A stretch of DNA of 64,000 nucleotides, from the NCBI GenBank assembly GCA_016705545.1, contig JADIYA010000009.1, positions 130,595 to 194,594 on the forward strand, read 5' to 3'. The notes below the pieces were generated by a model. The model saw only the letters and a list, made by a program, of their open reading frames with translations. It was not told the DNA's origin and searched no databases. Below are positions 16,643 to 25,179 of the stretch, in pieces. Made by a program: the position numbers and the translations under genes. Numbering within the stretch: the first letter of the stretch is position 1; each line of letters opens with the position of its first letter. Origin of the DNA: Flavobacteriales bacterium (GTDB taxonomy: Bacteria; Bacteroidota; Bacteroidia; Flavobacteriales_F; PHOS-HE28).

Positions 16643-19453
16643 ATGAAACGCTTCCTCCACATCCTGTGCGCCGCGCTGATCAGTGCTGGCGCTTTCGCAC
16701 AAGCACCGCAAGGCTTCGACTTCCAAGGCGTGGCCCGGGATGCCGGGGGCCAAGTGCTCTCCTCACAGGCCATCGCCCTGCGGATCTCACTGCATGCGGA
16801 AGCGCCCGGAGGTCCGGTAGCCTATCAGGAAACCCACACGCTGACCACCAGCGCCTTCGGCCTATTCACCATCGCCGTGGGCGCAGGTACGCCAACGCAG
16901 GGAAGTTTCCCGGCCATCGCTTGGGGGGCCTCATCGCACTTCATACAAGTGGAGATGGATGCCTCGGGCGGTTCGTCATTCACTGACATGGGCACCACGC
17001 AATTGCTCAGCGTGCCTTATGCCTTGCATGCCCGTGCCGTCGATTGCTTCTCGGTCTCGCTGCTCGGCGATACGCTGAAGCAAGGGAACGGATGCTTCGT
17101 GATCATCCCGGGCATCAGCGCGGCCAATGGTGGGTGCCTCGACCTGGACGGTGATGGCGTGTACGACCATATCGGATGCAGCGATCCATTGGATTGCGAC
17201 GACAACGACCCTACGGTGTTCCCCGGTGCTCCCGAGCTATGTGCCGACGGCAAGGACAACGATTGCGATGGCGCCATCGACAACAATTCGGATGTCAACG
17301 CTCATGCCACATGGCACCAGGATGCCGATGATGACAGTTACGGCGATGCTGCTGTGAGCCAGATAGCCTGCGCACAGCCAATCGGGTACGTCAGCAACAA
17401 CGAGGATTGCGACGACACTGATCCCGCGCGCTTCCCCGGCCAAGGATGCAGCACGGTCTGTTCCGCGGCGGATCAGGATTGGATCGACCAGAACCAGGAG
17501 ACTTACATGAACTTCGTCGCAGGCGCCTTCCAAGGCTGCTTGCTCGACAATGGATTCAGCATCCCAGCAGCACGGGCATGCGCGGAGGCGGTACTGGAGG
17601 AAGCACAGTTGGAAGGAAGCATCCCTGTGGGACAGCTCTGCCATTCCTGTGTGCTGGACCGCATGGAATGCCTGTTCAGCTCGTGCTTGAGCCAGTGTGT
17701 CGGTGGATTCGGAAGCGCGGGTTGCGTCGAGTGCGTGCAGCTCAATTGCGACCCCGCCTACATCAACTGCCTCGGCCTTACCGATGCGGATGGTGATGGC
17801 TGGACCTCCGGCTCGGATTGCGATGACGCCAACCCGGATCGCTACCCCGGCGCACCCGAACAATGCGACGCCATCGATAACAACTGCGATGGTCAAGTGG
17901 ATGAAGGCGCACAGAACACCTGGTACCCGGACATGGATGGCGATGGCTTCGGAGACATGAACGCCGGTGTGGAAGCCTGCGACGCCCCCGGGCCGGAGTT
18001 CACCACGGATGGCCATGATTGCGATGACACCAACCCCAACGTGTTCCCGGCCCAAGGGTGCCCAGGCCTCGAGTGCGGCTTCTTCTACGGTGTTGACCAA
18101 GGCACTTGCGGTTCCGGCATATGCGAGAATGGAGTTTGCGTGCCGTGCGAGGACAATGACCAGGATGGGTTCACCAACTGCGACGGGGATTGCGACGACA
18201 ACAATGCCGATGTGTTCCCTGGTGCGAACGAGCTCTGCGACGGCCTCGACAACGATTGCAACGGAACTGCGGATGAAGGCTTCACCTGGTACGAGGATTC
18301 CGATGGCGACGGATTCGGGACTACTTCGACCGGCACCTTCGATTGCATCCAGCCGCCCGGGTTCGTCTCCGTCTCGGGTGATTGCAATGATCAGGATATG
18401 AACATCTACCCGCTTGCTGGTCCGGGCATCGGATGCCCCTCGTGCTCCGCAGTTGATCAGCAATGGATCCAGGACAACTATCTGCAGCTTTGGAATGAGA
18501 CCGGTAATGCCATGACCTTGTGCGAGGGTCAAACAGGACCCGGTGCGTGGCAGTGCGTCCTCAGCTACCTCCAGGTCGTAACACCACTTGCGCCCAGCTG
18601 CTTGCAATGCGCCGCCGAACGCGCCGTCTGCGCCATGAACAACTGCGGGCCACAATGCCTGCCCTGGCTGCTCGGTTCTAACGAGGTGGTTGCCGGCACC
18701 CCGCAATGCATCGAGTGCATGATCGCGAGCGGATGCCATGGCGCCTTCGCCACCTGCGCTGGCATGGTGGATTTGGACAGCGATGGCGTCCAGAGCCCAC
18801 AGGACTGCAATGACAACAATAACACCGTGTACCCCGGAGCGCCGGAACCCTGCGATGGGCTCGATAATGATTGCAACGGGGTGGTGGACGATAACGGCTG
18901 CCCGGAGGTCTGTGACGGCATCGACAATACGGGCAACGGCCTGATCGACGCAGACGACCCGAACCTGGTACTGGTGCCCTGCGAGAACCAGACCGGCGTG
19001 TGCGGCGGGGCCATGAAGCCTGCTTCAAGCTGCGTGAACGGCGTTTGGCTCGTATGCACGGAAGCAGACTATGCGAACGCTTCCGCATCCTACAACGCGG
19101 CCGGTGAATTGTGCGACGGCGTGGACAACGACTGCGATGGCATCGTCGACGAGGACCCGATCGATGGCCAAACCTGGTACCGCGACCTGGACCTCGATGG
19201 TTTCGGCAACCTGAACAGCACCACGCAGTCCTGCAACCAACCAGCCGGCTACGTGAGCAACAGTTCCGATTGCGATGACAGCAACGCCTCCATCAACCCG
19301 GCGGCAACAGAGGCCTGCAACACCATTGACGATGATTGCGATGGGCTGGTGGATGAAGGCTTCAATACCCAGTCCGACCCATTGAACTGCGGCCAGTGCG
19401 GAATCACCTGCCCGCCAGGCTTCAGTTGCGTGAACGGGCAGTGCACGGAGTAG
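16643..19453 (+). CDS. Secreted MopE-type metal-binding repeat protein with two cysteine-rich inserts
   Basis: A 936-residue protein with signal peptide (ILCAALISAGAFAQ). The N-terminal ~110 residues form a Bacteroidota surface-protein domain (GFDFQGVARDAGG, LLSVPYALHARA). The rest is a chain of MopE-like units of the form DCDDxxPxxxPGAxExCDxxDNDCDG (seen near residues 185, 390, 515, 720, 830 and 885). These are Asp/Asn/Cys-rich and in Methylococcus MopE are linked to copper binding. Two homologous Cys-rich helical domains interrupt the chain at residues ~269-379 and ~598-709. The C-terminus ends with a small Cys-rich tail (NCGQCGITCPPGFSC). No T9SS sorting domain is seen, so its route to the surface is open. 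A terminator follows. Likely co-transcribed with the gene 11 bases upstream. Confidence 0.8.
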   Translation: MKRFLHILCAALISAGAFAQAPQGFDFQGVARDAGGQVLSSQAIALRISLHAEAPGGPVAYQETHTLTTSAFGLFTIAVGAGTPTQGSFPAIAWGASSHFIQVEMDASGGSSFTDMGTTQLLSVPYALHARAVDCFSVSLLGDTLKQGNGCFVIIPGISAANGGCLDLDGDGVYDHIGCSDPLDCDDNDPTVFPGAPELCADGKDNDCDGAIDNNSDVNAHATWHQDADDDSYGDAAVSQIACAQPIGYVSNNEDCDDTDPARFPGQGCSTVCSAADQDWIDQNQETYMNFVAGAFQGCLLDNGFSIPAARACAEAVLEEAQLEGSIPVGQLCHSCVLDRMECLFSSCLSQCVGGFGSAGCVECVQLNCDPAYINCLGLTDADGDGWTSGSDCDDANPDRYPGAPEQCDAIDNNCDGQVDEGAQNTWYPDMDGDGFGDMNAGVEACDAPGPEFTTDGHDCDDTNPNVFPAQGCPGLECGFFYGVDQGTCGSGICENGVCVPCEDNDQDGFTNCDGDCDDNNADVFPGANELCDGLDNDCNGTADEGFTWYEDSDGDGFGTTSTGTFDCIQPPGFVSVSGDCNDQDMNIYPLAGPGIGCPSCSAVDQQWIQDNYLQLWNETGNAMTLCEGQTGPGAWQCVLSYLQVVTPLAPSCLQCAAERAVCAMNNCGPQCLPWLLGSNEVVAGTPQCIECMIASGCHGAFATCAGMVDLDSDGVQSPQDCNDNNNTVYPGAPEPCDGLDNDCNGVVDDNGCPEVCDGIDNTGNGLIDADDPNLVLVPCENQTGVCGGAMKPASSCVNGVWLVCTEADYANASASYNAAGELCDGVDNDCDGIVDEDPIDGQTWYRDLDLDGFGNLNSTTQSCNQPAGYVSNSSDCDDSNASINPAATEACNTIDDDCDGLVDEGFNTQSDPLNCGQCGITCPPGFSCVNGQCTE
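17447..18768 (+). repeat. Pair of homologous cysteine-rich domains inside the MopE-repeat protein
   Basis: Copies at 17447-17779 and 18434-18768 share the opening CSAxDQxWIxxN. They then share Cys spacing C-x2-C-x6-C-x4-C-x3-C, followed by C-x2-C-x4/5-C-x6-C-x-G and re-entry into a D-x-D-x-DG loop. Sequence identity outside these positions is low, so this is an old duplication. Confidence 0.7.
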
Positions 19454-19473
19454 CGATCATCTCGAACGATAAG

Positions 19474-19507
19474 CAAAGCGCCTGAAGGTCTTCCTTCAGG
19501 CGCTTTG
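19474..19507 (+). terminator. Rho-independent-type hairpin after the MopE-repeat gene
   Basis: A perfect stem CAAAGCGCCTGAAGG / CCTTCAGGCGCTTTG with loop TCTT starts 20 bases after the stop at 19453. The T tract after it is weak, but the A-rich left arm and position fit a terminator. Confidence 0.75.
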
Positions 19508-19733
19508 TCCATCTGCCCGCTCCCCGACCTGCATCGCCTTCTTGAGGCACCCAGTAATATCCGCACCGCACCATTTGAATCGTATTGGCATCCTGCACCG
19601 CGGAAACCAGCCATGGAGTGCAGTCTTCATGCAAGCGCAGCCCATTTGTTGATGCAGGCGTTGGTAAGGACCGGATGTCGTGCGCGTAACGTCCGTGGCA
19701 TGCGATTTCCTTCGCGGCACGCGTTCCTCTTTC

Positions 19734-20930
19734 ATGCGCTCCCGATTCGCCATCATCCTCCTCCTCGCCGTTCTTGCGGCTGGAGGCGCGAACGCCCAGC
19801 TCCGTCCGGGCTTCGACCCCGCCGAGGCCCGCGACCTCAGCGCACTCTGCGCCACGCACACCTTCAAGGAACTCTATGGTGACGATGCCGAGATGATCCC
19901 CGACGGCTACCAGCGCGTGTACGAATCGCCGGTGATGGGCATGGACAACAAATTCCAGTTGTTCCGGAAAGGAGACGCTGCCGTGCTGGAGATCCGCGGC
20001 TCCACATCGAGCGCGATCAGTTGGATGGAGAATATCCAAGCCGCCATGATCCCGGCCCAAGGCGTCATCCGCATCGATGGGCGCCCCTTCCCCTACCGCT
20101 TCGCCAGCGATACGGCGGCTTCGGTTCATGCCGGCTACGCTCTAGGCATCGCTTGCATCGCGAACGACGCGGTTGCGCGCATTCGCCAGCTCACCGAGAA
20201 CGGCGTCCGCGACCTCATCATCACCGGCCACAGCCAGGGCGGAGCGCTCGCGCTGCTGCTGCGCGCCTACTTGCATCATCTGCCGTCATCGGCGACCGGT
20301 GCGACGCTGCGGATCAAGGCCTACGCCTTTGCGCACCCCATGGTGGGCAACCGTGCCTTCATGGATGAATTCACCGAAACGCACGCCAGCGGCCTTGGCT
20401 GCTTCAGCCTGGTGAATCCGGCGGACCCGGTGCCGCGGATGCCCTTGGCCTACGACGATGGCCGCTTGGTGAGCAGCGATCGCGTCTTCGCTGTGATCAC
20501 CGGCCAGGAGCCGTTGGACCCGATGGGCCGCGTGCGTTCGGCGGCAATCAAGATGCTGCGCAGACCGATCACGGGGATCACCGCCTACCTGAGCGGTTCG
20601 GTAGAGAAGCGCATCGCCGGCTCCGTGGGCGAGGTGGAGCTGCCGCCGTACAGAAGCGAGATCAACTACGCACCGATGAAGGGCCGCATGGACCTGGAGC
20701 CATTCGCCTATCCCGTCTGCCTGAAGGATAGCAGCTGTTTGCGGAACGATTCGATCATGCGGGTGGAGCCCCGAGATGCCAATGGCCATTTCACCAATCC
20801 AGAGCTCTACCGCAAGGAGCCGACCTTTTATCAGCACAAGCCCTACAACTATCATGTGGCCGTGCTCAGGCGCTGGTTCCCGAAGGATTTCGAGGCGATC
20901 CGGATGAAGTGGCTGCCGGAGAATCTGTGA
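19734..20930 (+). CDS. Secreted class 3 lipase-like alpha/beta hydrolase
   Basis: Signal peptide (MRSRFAIILLLAVLAAGGANAQ), then a lipase class 3 core with the nucleophile elbow ITGHSQGGALA. Further on are HPMVGNRAFMDEF and a Ser-Asp-like region SLVNPADPVPRMP that carries the probable catalytic Asp, as in fungal-type lipases. The late YHVAVLRRWF may supply the His. 398 residues from Met 19734. It should hydrolyse lipid esters outside the inner membrane. No T9SS domain is seen. The gene is convergent with the LytTR response regulator, with 6 bases between stops. Confidence 0.83.
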   Translation: MRSRFAIILLLAVLAAGGANAQLRPGFDPAEARDLSALCATHTFKELYGDDAEMIPDGYQRVYESPVMGMDNKFQLFRKGDAAVLEIRGSTSSAISWMENIQAAMIPAQGVIRIDGRPFPYRFASDTAASVHAGYALGIACIANDAVARIRQLTENGVRDLIITGHSQGGALALLLRAYLHHLPSSATGATLRIKAYAFAHPMVGNRAFMDEFTETHASGLGCFSLVNPADPVPRMPLAYDDGRLVSSDRVFAVITGQEPLDPMGRVRSAAIKMLRRPITGITAYLSGSVEKRIAGSVGEVELPPYRSEINYAPMKGRMDLEPFAYPVCLKDSSCLRNDSIMRVEPRDANGHFTNPELYRKEPTFYQHKPYNYHVAVLRRWFPKDFEAIRMKWLPENL

Positions 20931-20936
20931 GCGCGA

Positions 20937-21665
20937 TCAAAGGCTCAGCAGGTCCTTGAAGCGCGCGGCCTGCCTCCGGCTCACCTCGATGGCCTCCGGT
21001 TCGCCGTCCTTGCCCACGTGCTTGAGCTTCACCATGAGGCCGCCGCTGAACCACGGCTCGATCTTGTCCACCCAGCGCAGGTTGATGATGTGCTTGCGGT
21101 TGGCGCGGAAGAAGACGAGCGGATCGAGCTTCTCCTCCAGCTTGTTGAGCGAGCGCAGCACCAGCGGTTTCTGGTCGGCGAAGCGCACGCGCACGTAATT
21201 GCCCTCGCTCTCGAAGTACCGCACGTCCTTCAGCGTCACGAACCAGCATTTCTCACCATCCTTCAGGAAGATCTGATCGCGCTCATGGAGCATCTCGCGC
21301 GTCGGCGCTCCATCCTCCGACTGCTGCGGCAGCTTGTTGATGGCCTCCTCGAGCCGCGATGGCTCGATCGGCTTCATCAGGTAATCGAGCGCGTTCACGC
21401 GGAAAGCCTCCAGCGCGTGCTCATCGTAGGCCGTGACGAAGATCACCAGCGGCGCATGGTCGAGCGATTCGAGCAACTGGAAGCCGGTGCGGCCCGGCAT
21501 GTTGATGTCGAGGAAGAGCAGGTCCGGCTTCTTCTCGGCGATCAGCGCTTCCGCCTCATCGGCGTTGGCCGCCTCACCGACGACCTCAATGGATTCGTGC
21601 TTCTCCAAGAGGGAGATGAGTTCCTTGCGCGCTAAGCGCTCGTCATCGACTACCAGGGCTTTCAT
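20937..21665 (-). CDS. LytTR-family response regulator
   Basis: A 242-residue regulator: receiver domain (MKALVVDDERLARKEL, phospho-acceptor Asp in LLFLDINMPGRTG, VTAYDEHALEAFRVNALDYL) and a C-terminal LytTR DNA-binding domain (VRYFESEGNYVRVRF, FFRANRKHIINLRWV). It pairs with the histidine kinase encoded 138 bases upstream on the same strand. LytTR/LytS pairs often control envelope or polysaccharide genes; the targets here are unknown. Confidence 0.93.
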   Translation of the reverse strand: MKALVVDDERLARKELISLLEKHESIEVVGEAANADEAEALIAEKKPDLLFLDINMPGRTGFQLLESLDHAPLVIFVTAYDEHALEAFRVNALDYLMKPIEPSRLEEAINKLPQQSEDGAPTREMLHERDQIFLKDGEKCWFVTLKDVRYFESEGNYVRVRFADQKPLVLRSLNKLEEKLDPLVFFRANRKHIINLRWVDKIEPWFSGGLMVKLKHVGKDGEPEAIEVSRRQAARFKDLLSL

Positions 21666-21666
21666 T

Positions 21667-21815
21667 CGTTGGTCAGGTTGAGGGTTGTTGCTTCACTTCG
21701 TTCGCGATCACAGGTTGAATCGAAGGCTGTTTGGGGGTTGAAGGTTGATGGGAAGGCAGGTACAGGGTTGAGGGTCGGGTCAACCCTCAACTTCCGTCAA
21801 CCTTCAACCTGAGTT
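21667..21815. repeat. Intergenic block of GGTTGA/TCAACC heptad-like repeats with hairpin
   Basis: Between kinase and regulator, GGTTGARGGTTGA-type units occur several times on one strand, and their complement TCAACCCTCAAC / CAACCTTCAACC lies at the end. GTTGAGGGT (21767-21775) and ACCCTCAAC (21783-21791) can form a 9-base-pair hairpin. The block reaches into the last codons of the kinase. A second block with the same words is at 45893-46008. Confidence 0.6.
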
Positions 21816-22877
21816 CAAAGGCAACTCCACCTCCATGAGCACCATGCCCTCGTGGTTGCCGATGCGCATGGCGGCTTGTCCGCCGTAAATGAGCTCGAGG
21901 CGTTTGCGCGTGTTCCGCAGACCGATTCCGGAGCCGTTGACCTTTCCTGGCTCGTAATGCCCGCTGTTGGCCACGGACAATACCATGCCGTGAACGCCGC
22001 GCTGCGCGCCGATCACGAGGTCGCCGCCTTGCGGGAGCCGGGCCACGCCGTGGCGCACGGCATTCTCCACCAAGGTCTGCAGCAGCATGGGCGGCACGTG
22101 CTCACGCGCGAGCGAATCGTCCACGTTGAAGCGCACGCGCAAGCGCTCTTCGTAGCGCATGGCCTCCAGCGCCAGGTAGCTCTTCACGATATCGAGCTCC
22201 TCGCCGAGCGGAACGGTGCGGCGGCGAACAGTGGTCATGGCATTGCGCAGGATGGCGCTTAGCTGCGTGATGGCGCGCTTGGCCTGGTCTGGGTCCTCGT
22301 CGATGAGCGCGCGGATGCCGTTGAGCGCATTGAACATGAAGTGCGGGTTCATCTGCGCGCGCAACGTGCCCAACTGGTTCTCGCGGTTCGCAGTCTCTAG
22401 CCGCAGGTTGCGGATCTCCTCTCGCCGATGCCGCATGAAATAGCCGTAGGCGAAATAGAGAAAGCTCCATACCGCCAGCAACAAGGCCCAATTGATCAAA
22501 CGCGCCACATGCTCCAAGGGCGCGCGCGACACGATGGCCGAGGCATCGCCGAGCACGGCGGAAACCAGCACGCCCTCGACGATGAATGCCGGCGCGCTGA
22601 GCACCACCGCAGCCAGTGCGATCCGGGGCAGCACCACACCAATGGGCCGCTCGAGCCAATGGCGGCGCACGATCACCGCGCGCAGCAAGTGGCTCACGCC
22701 GATACCGGTTGCCAGCTCGGGCAGCAGCATGCGCCAGAGCCGCGGATCATAAGTGCCATCGACCCACGAAGCCAGCAAGCTCAATCCGAAGTAGAGGCCC
22801 CAGCCGATGAGTTGCGCCGACCAGTAGATGGCCCAGCGCGGGATGCGCTGCGTGGGTCGTGAGCGCGCGGGATCCAT
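21804..22877 (-). CDS. LytS-type sensor histidine kinase
   Basis: About 357 residues from Met 22877 (MDPARSRPTQ). Four hydrophobic segments at the N-terminus form the membrane sensor. The kinase core has the His_kinase phospho-acceptor LRAQMNPHFMFNALNGI, N-box QTLVENAVRHGV and G-box NGSGIGLRNTRKRLEL. It is expected to phosphorylate the LytTR regulator encoded downstream. The frame is open to 23003, but that would overlap the divergent promoter region. TAACTTGC at 22886-22893 (minus) may be its -7 box. Confidence 0.92.
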   Translation of the reverse strand: MDPARSRPTQRIPRWAIYWSAQLIGWGLYFGLSLLASWVDGTYDPRLWRMLLPELATGIGVSHLLRAVIVRRHWLERPIGVVLPRIALAAVVLSAPAFIVEGVLVSAVLGDASAIVSRAPLEHVARLINWALLLAVWSFLYFAYGYFMRHRREEIRNLRLETANRENQLGTLRAQMNPHFMFNALNGIRALIDEDPDQAKRAITQLSAILRNAMTTVRRRTVPLGEELDIVKSYLALEAMRYEERLRVRFNVDDSLAREHVPPMLLQTLVENAVRHGVARLPQGGDLVIGAQRGVHGMVLSVANSGHYEPGKVNGSGIGLRNTRKRLELIYGGQAAMRIGNHEGMVLMEVELPLNSG

Positions 22878-22985
22878 GTTCGCCGCGCAAGTTACCCGCC
22901 CTTTCCGTGGACGCGATGCACCTACATGAGCGGCGCGAAGGCGTGGCGGAAGGCGCCCCTCCGAGCAGGCTACCTTGCCGCCGCC

Positions 22986-23558
22986 ATGAACTTCCTCGGA
23001 CATCTCTTCCTCAGCGGCGACGATCCGTTGGTGATCACCGGCAATTTCATGGCCGATGCGGTGAAGGGCCGCGACCTATCCCGTTTCGATCCTCGTCTGC
23101 AGCAAGGCATACGCCTGCATCGCCGCATAGACACCTTCACCGATGCGCACCGGACCGAGCACACAGGCCGCACTGCGCTTCGAACGCACACTGGCCACTA
23201 CGCGCCCGTGGTGCTCGACCTCTTCTTCGACCACTTGCTCGCGCACCAATGGGAACGCTGGCACACGGAACCGTTGCACCGCTTCGCCGCGCGCATGTAC
23301 GAGGTGCTGCAAGCCAACGCGGCGCACATGCCCGAGCGCACGCAGCGCATGCTGCCGTTCATGGTCGCGGGAGACTGGCTCACCAGCTATGCCCGCCTCG
23401 ATGGCTTGGCCAGGGCATTGCACGGCCTCAGCCGGCGCGCGGTGAATGGTTCCCGGATGGCAGGCGCCGAACAGGTGCTCCTCGATCACCGTAGCCAATT
23501 CGAGCAGGAGTTCGAACCCTTCCTGCAAGGCATCATCGTACACGTGGCCGAAGCATGA
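22986..23558 (+). CDS. DUF479 / acyl carrier protein phosphodiesterase-like protein
   Basis: A 190-residue protein starting MNFLGHLFLSGDDP, the classic opening of the DUF479/AcpH family. Family residues FMADAVKGRD, GIRLHRRIDTFTDAH, DLFFDHLLA and MVAGDWLTSYA are present and include the HD-like metal ligands. AcpH removes phosphopantetheine from acyl carrier protein. In Bacteroidota the substrate is not proven. TACCTTGC ends 8 bases before the ATG, so the leader would be extremely short. Its stop overlaps the start of the next gene by 4 bases. Confidence 0.88.
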   Translation: MNFLGHLFLSGDDPLVITGNFMADAVKGRDLSRFDPRLQQGIRLHRRIDTFTDAHRTEHTGRTALRTHTGHYAPVVLDLFFDHLLAHQWERWHTEPLHRFAARMYEVLQANAAHMPERTQRMLPFMVAGDWLTSYARLDGLARALHGLSRRAVNGSRMAGAEQVLLDHRSQFEQEFEPFLQGIIVHVAEA

Positions 23559-24994
23559 AGCGCAGGTGGTGGGTGTTCGTAGCGGCCGCAGCGGCCTTCA
23601 TCCTGGTGTACGCACTGGTGCAATGGACCGTGGTGAATGACGACCCAGTTGATCCATGGAGCGGCATCGAAGCGGAACGCGATCTCGACATCATCGCGAA
23701 CGACACCCTGCGCGTGATCGTGCTGCGCGACCCCCTCGTGTGGGAAGAAACGCCGAAAGGCGAGCGCGGACTGGCATGGCAGTGGATCACGCGCTTTTCA
23801 AAGGCGCAAGGCCTGAACGTCAGCGCTGTGCCCATGCAGCATCCCGACGACATGCTCACCGCTCTCTGGGATGGCCGGGCCGACCTCATCGCTGCGCCGC
23901 TTTTCCTGGACCGTGCCGAACGGCGCCACTTCCATCAATCGGATCCCTTCGCGTCATCGGCGCCGATGATCGTCAGGCTGCGACCTGATGCGCGAGAAAG
24001 CACCGGTCCGGCGCTGGGTCCCGTCATGGACAGCGCTGCGCTCGCCATCTCCTCGCCTTTCGCGCACCACCGGTATTCAGGATGGAATAAATTCACGGTG
24101 CAGCGGGCGCTGCACGACAGCGTTGACACGGAGGAGGAACTGCTCACCGAGGTGCTCCTAGGCCGCATACCCGCCGCCATCGTATCGCGCCTGCGCGCCG
24201 AGCATGAAGCCGCGCGCCTCCCAGCCTTGCAATTCGAAGGACCCGCAGGCGAGGCGCTGCCTTGGCGATTCGTGATCCGCCGCAACGCACCGGCCCTGCG
24301 CAGATCAATGGAGGCCTGGCAGAGCGATGAACGCGAGCTCATGGCGTTGGCGAAATTGATCAAGGCGCATACGGCTCCGGTGCCGCCACCAGGTCCCTTG
24401 CGCGCGCGCCGCATGAAAGGCCTCGCCCACGATAGCATCTCGCCCTTCGACCAGTACTTCCGCGCGCACGCTTCGGGCCTAGCCTACGACTGGAAGCTGC
24501 TGGCCGCCATGGCCTGGAAGGAATCGCGATTCGACAGTACCGTGACCTCGCACAAAGGCGCCATGGGCATCATGCAGATCATGCCGCGCACCGCAGCCCG
24601 CTTCGGCCTCGATACCAGTAGCGTGGTTGAGGACCATATCCGCGCCGCTGCGCGCTACCTCGCCCGACTCGACACCATCTGGCTGCGCGCCATCCCCGAC
24701 CGCCAGCAGCGCATGCGCTTCGTGCTGGCCAGCTACAATGCCGGCCCGGGCCACATCATCGATGCGCAGCGCCTGGCCGGCCAGTTAGGCCTCGACCCGA
24801 CACGCTGGGATGGCCATGTGGAACGCGCAGTGCTGCTGCTGGCCAAGCCCCGGTTCTACCTCCGGCCCGGGATGAAGAACGGCTATTGCAAGGGTAGCCA
24901 GGTGTTCAACTACGTGCGCGGCGTATTGGCTGTGAGGGAGCAGTTGGGTGAAGGAGGAAAGAGGAAAAAGACTCCTTCGCCGCGCTCGGAGTGA
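23555..24994 (+). CDS. MltF-like membrane-bound lytic transglycosylase
   Basis: A 479-residue protein with an N-terminal membrane anchor (WVFVAAAAAFILVYALV), a solute-binding family 3-like domain (DTLRVIVLRDP, LWDGRADLIAAPLF), and a C-terminal SLT domain with the catalytic Glu in MAWKESRFDS. GAMGIMQIMPRTA and FVLASYNAGPGHI complete the SLT signature. This is the MltF architecture: it cleaves glycan strands to 1,6-anhydro products while sensing a ligand with the SBP domain. The last residues are Lys-rich. It is coupled to the DUF479 gene by a 4-base overlap. Confidence 0.92.
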   Translation: MKRRWWVFVAAAAAFILVYALVQWTVVNDDPVDPWSGIEAERDLDIIANDTLRVIVLRDPLVWEETPKGERGLAWQWITRFSKAQGLNVSAVPMQHPDDMLTALWDGRADLIAAPLFLDRAERRHFHQSDPFASSAPMIVRLRPDARESTGPALGPVMDSAALAISSPFAHHRYSGWNKFTVQRALHDSVDTEEELLTEVLLGRIPAAIVSRLRAEHEAARLPALQFEGPAGEALPWRFVIRRNAPALRRSMEAWQSDERELMALAKLIKAHTAPVPPPGPLRARRMKGLAHDSISPFDQYFRAHASGLAYDWKLLAAMAWKESRFDSTVTSHKGAMGIMQIMPRTAARFGLDTSSVVEDHIRAAARYLARLDTIWLRAIPDRQQRMRFVLASYNAGPGHIIDAQRLAGQLGLDPTRWDGHVERAVLLLAKPRFYLRPGMKNGYCKGSQVFNYVRGVLAVREQLGEGGKRKKTPSPRSE

Positions 24995-25179
24995 CCGGTT
25001 GCGGTTTGAACATGTCGCAAGGGACTCCTTCGTTGAGCCTGGTCTTCGGCAGGTTCTCCGCGACAAGGAAAACGCAACAAGCCGACTTCGTAGGATCCAG
25101 CGAATGGAATCGCAGCTAGGTCGAAGGCCGAATGGGCGCAGGAAGCTGGGCGCTACCTTGCGGGTCCCTAACCAGAATC

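Noticed and set aside
17237..18739. 500-codon minus-strand open frame across the MopE-repeat gene
   Set aside because: Composition (Ile/Val/Ala/Gly repeats) mirrors the sense-strand DCDD repeats; the sense protein has signal peptide and motifs.
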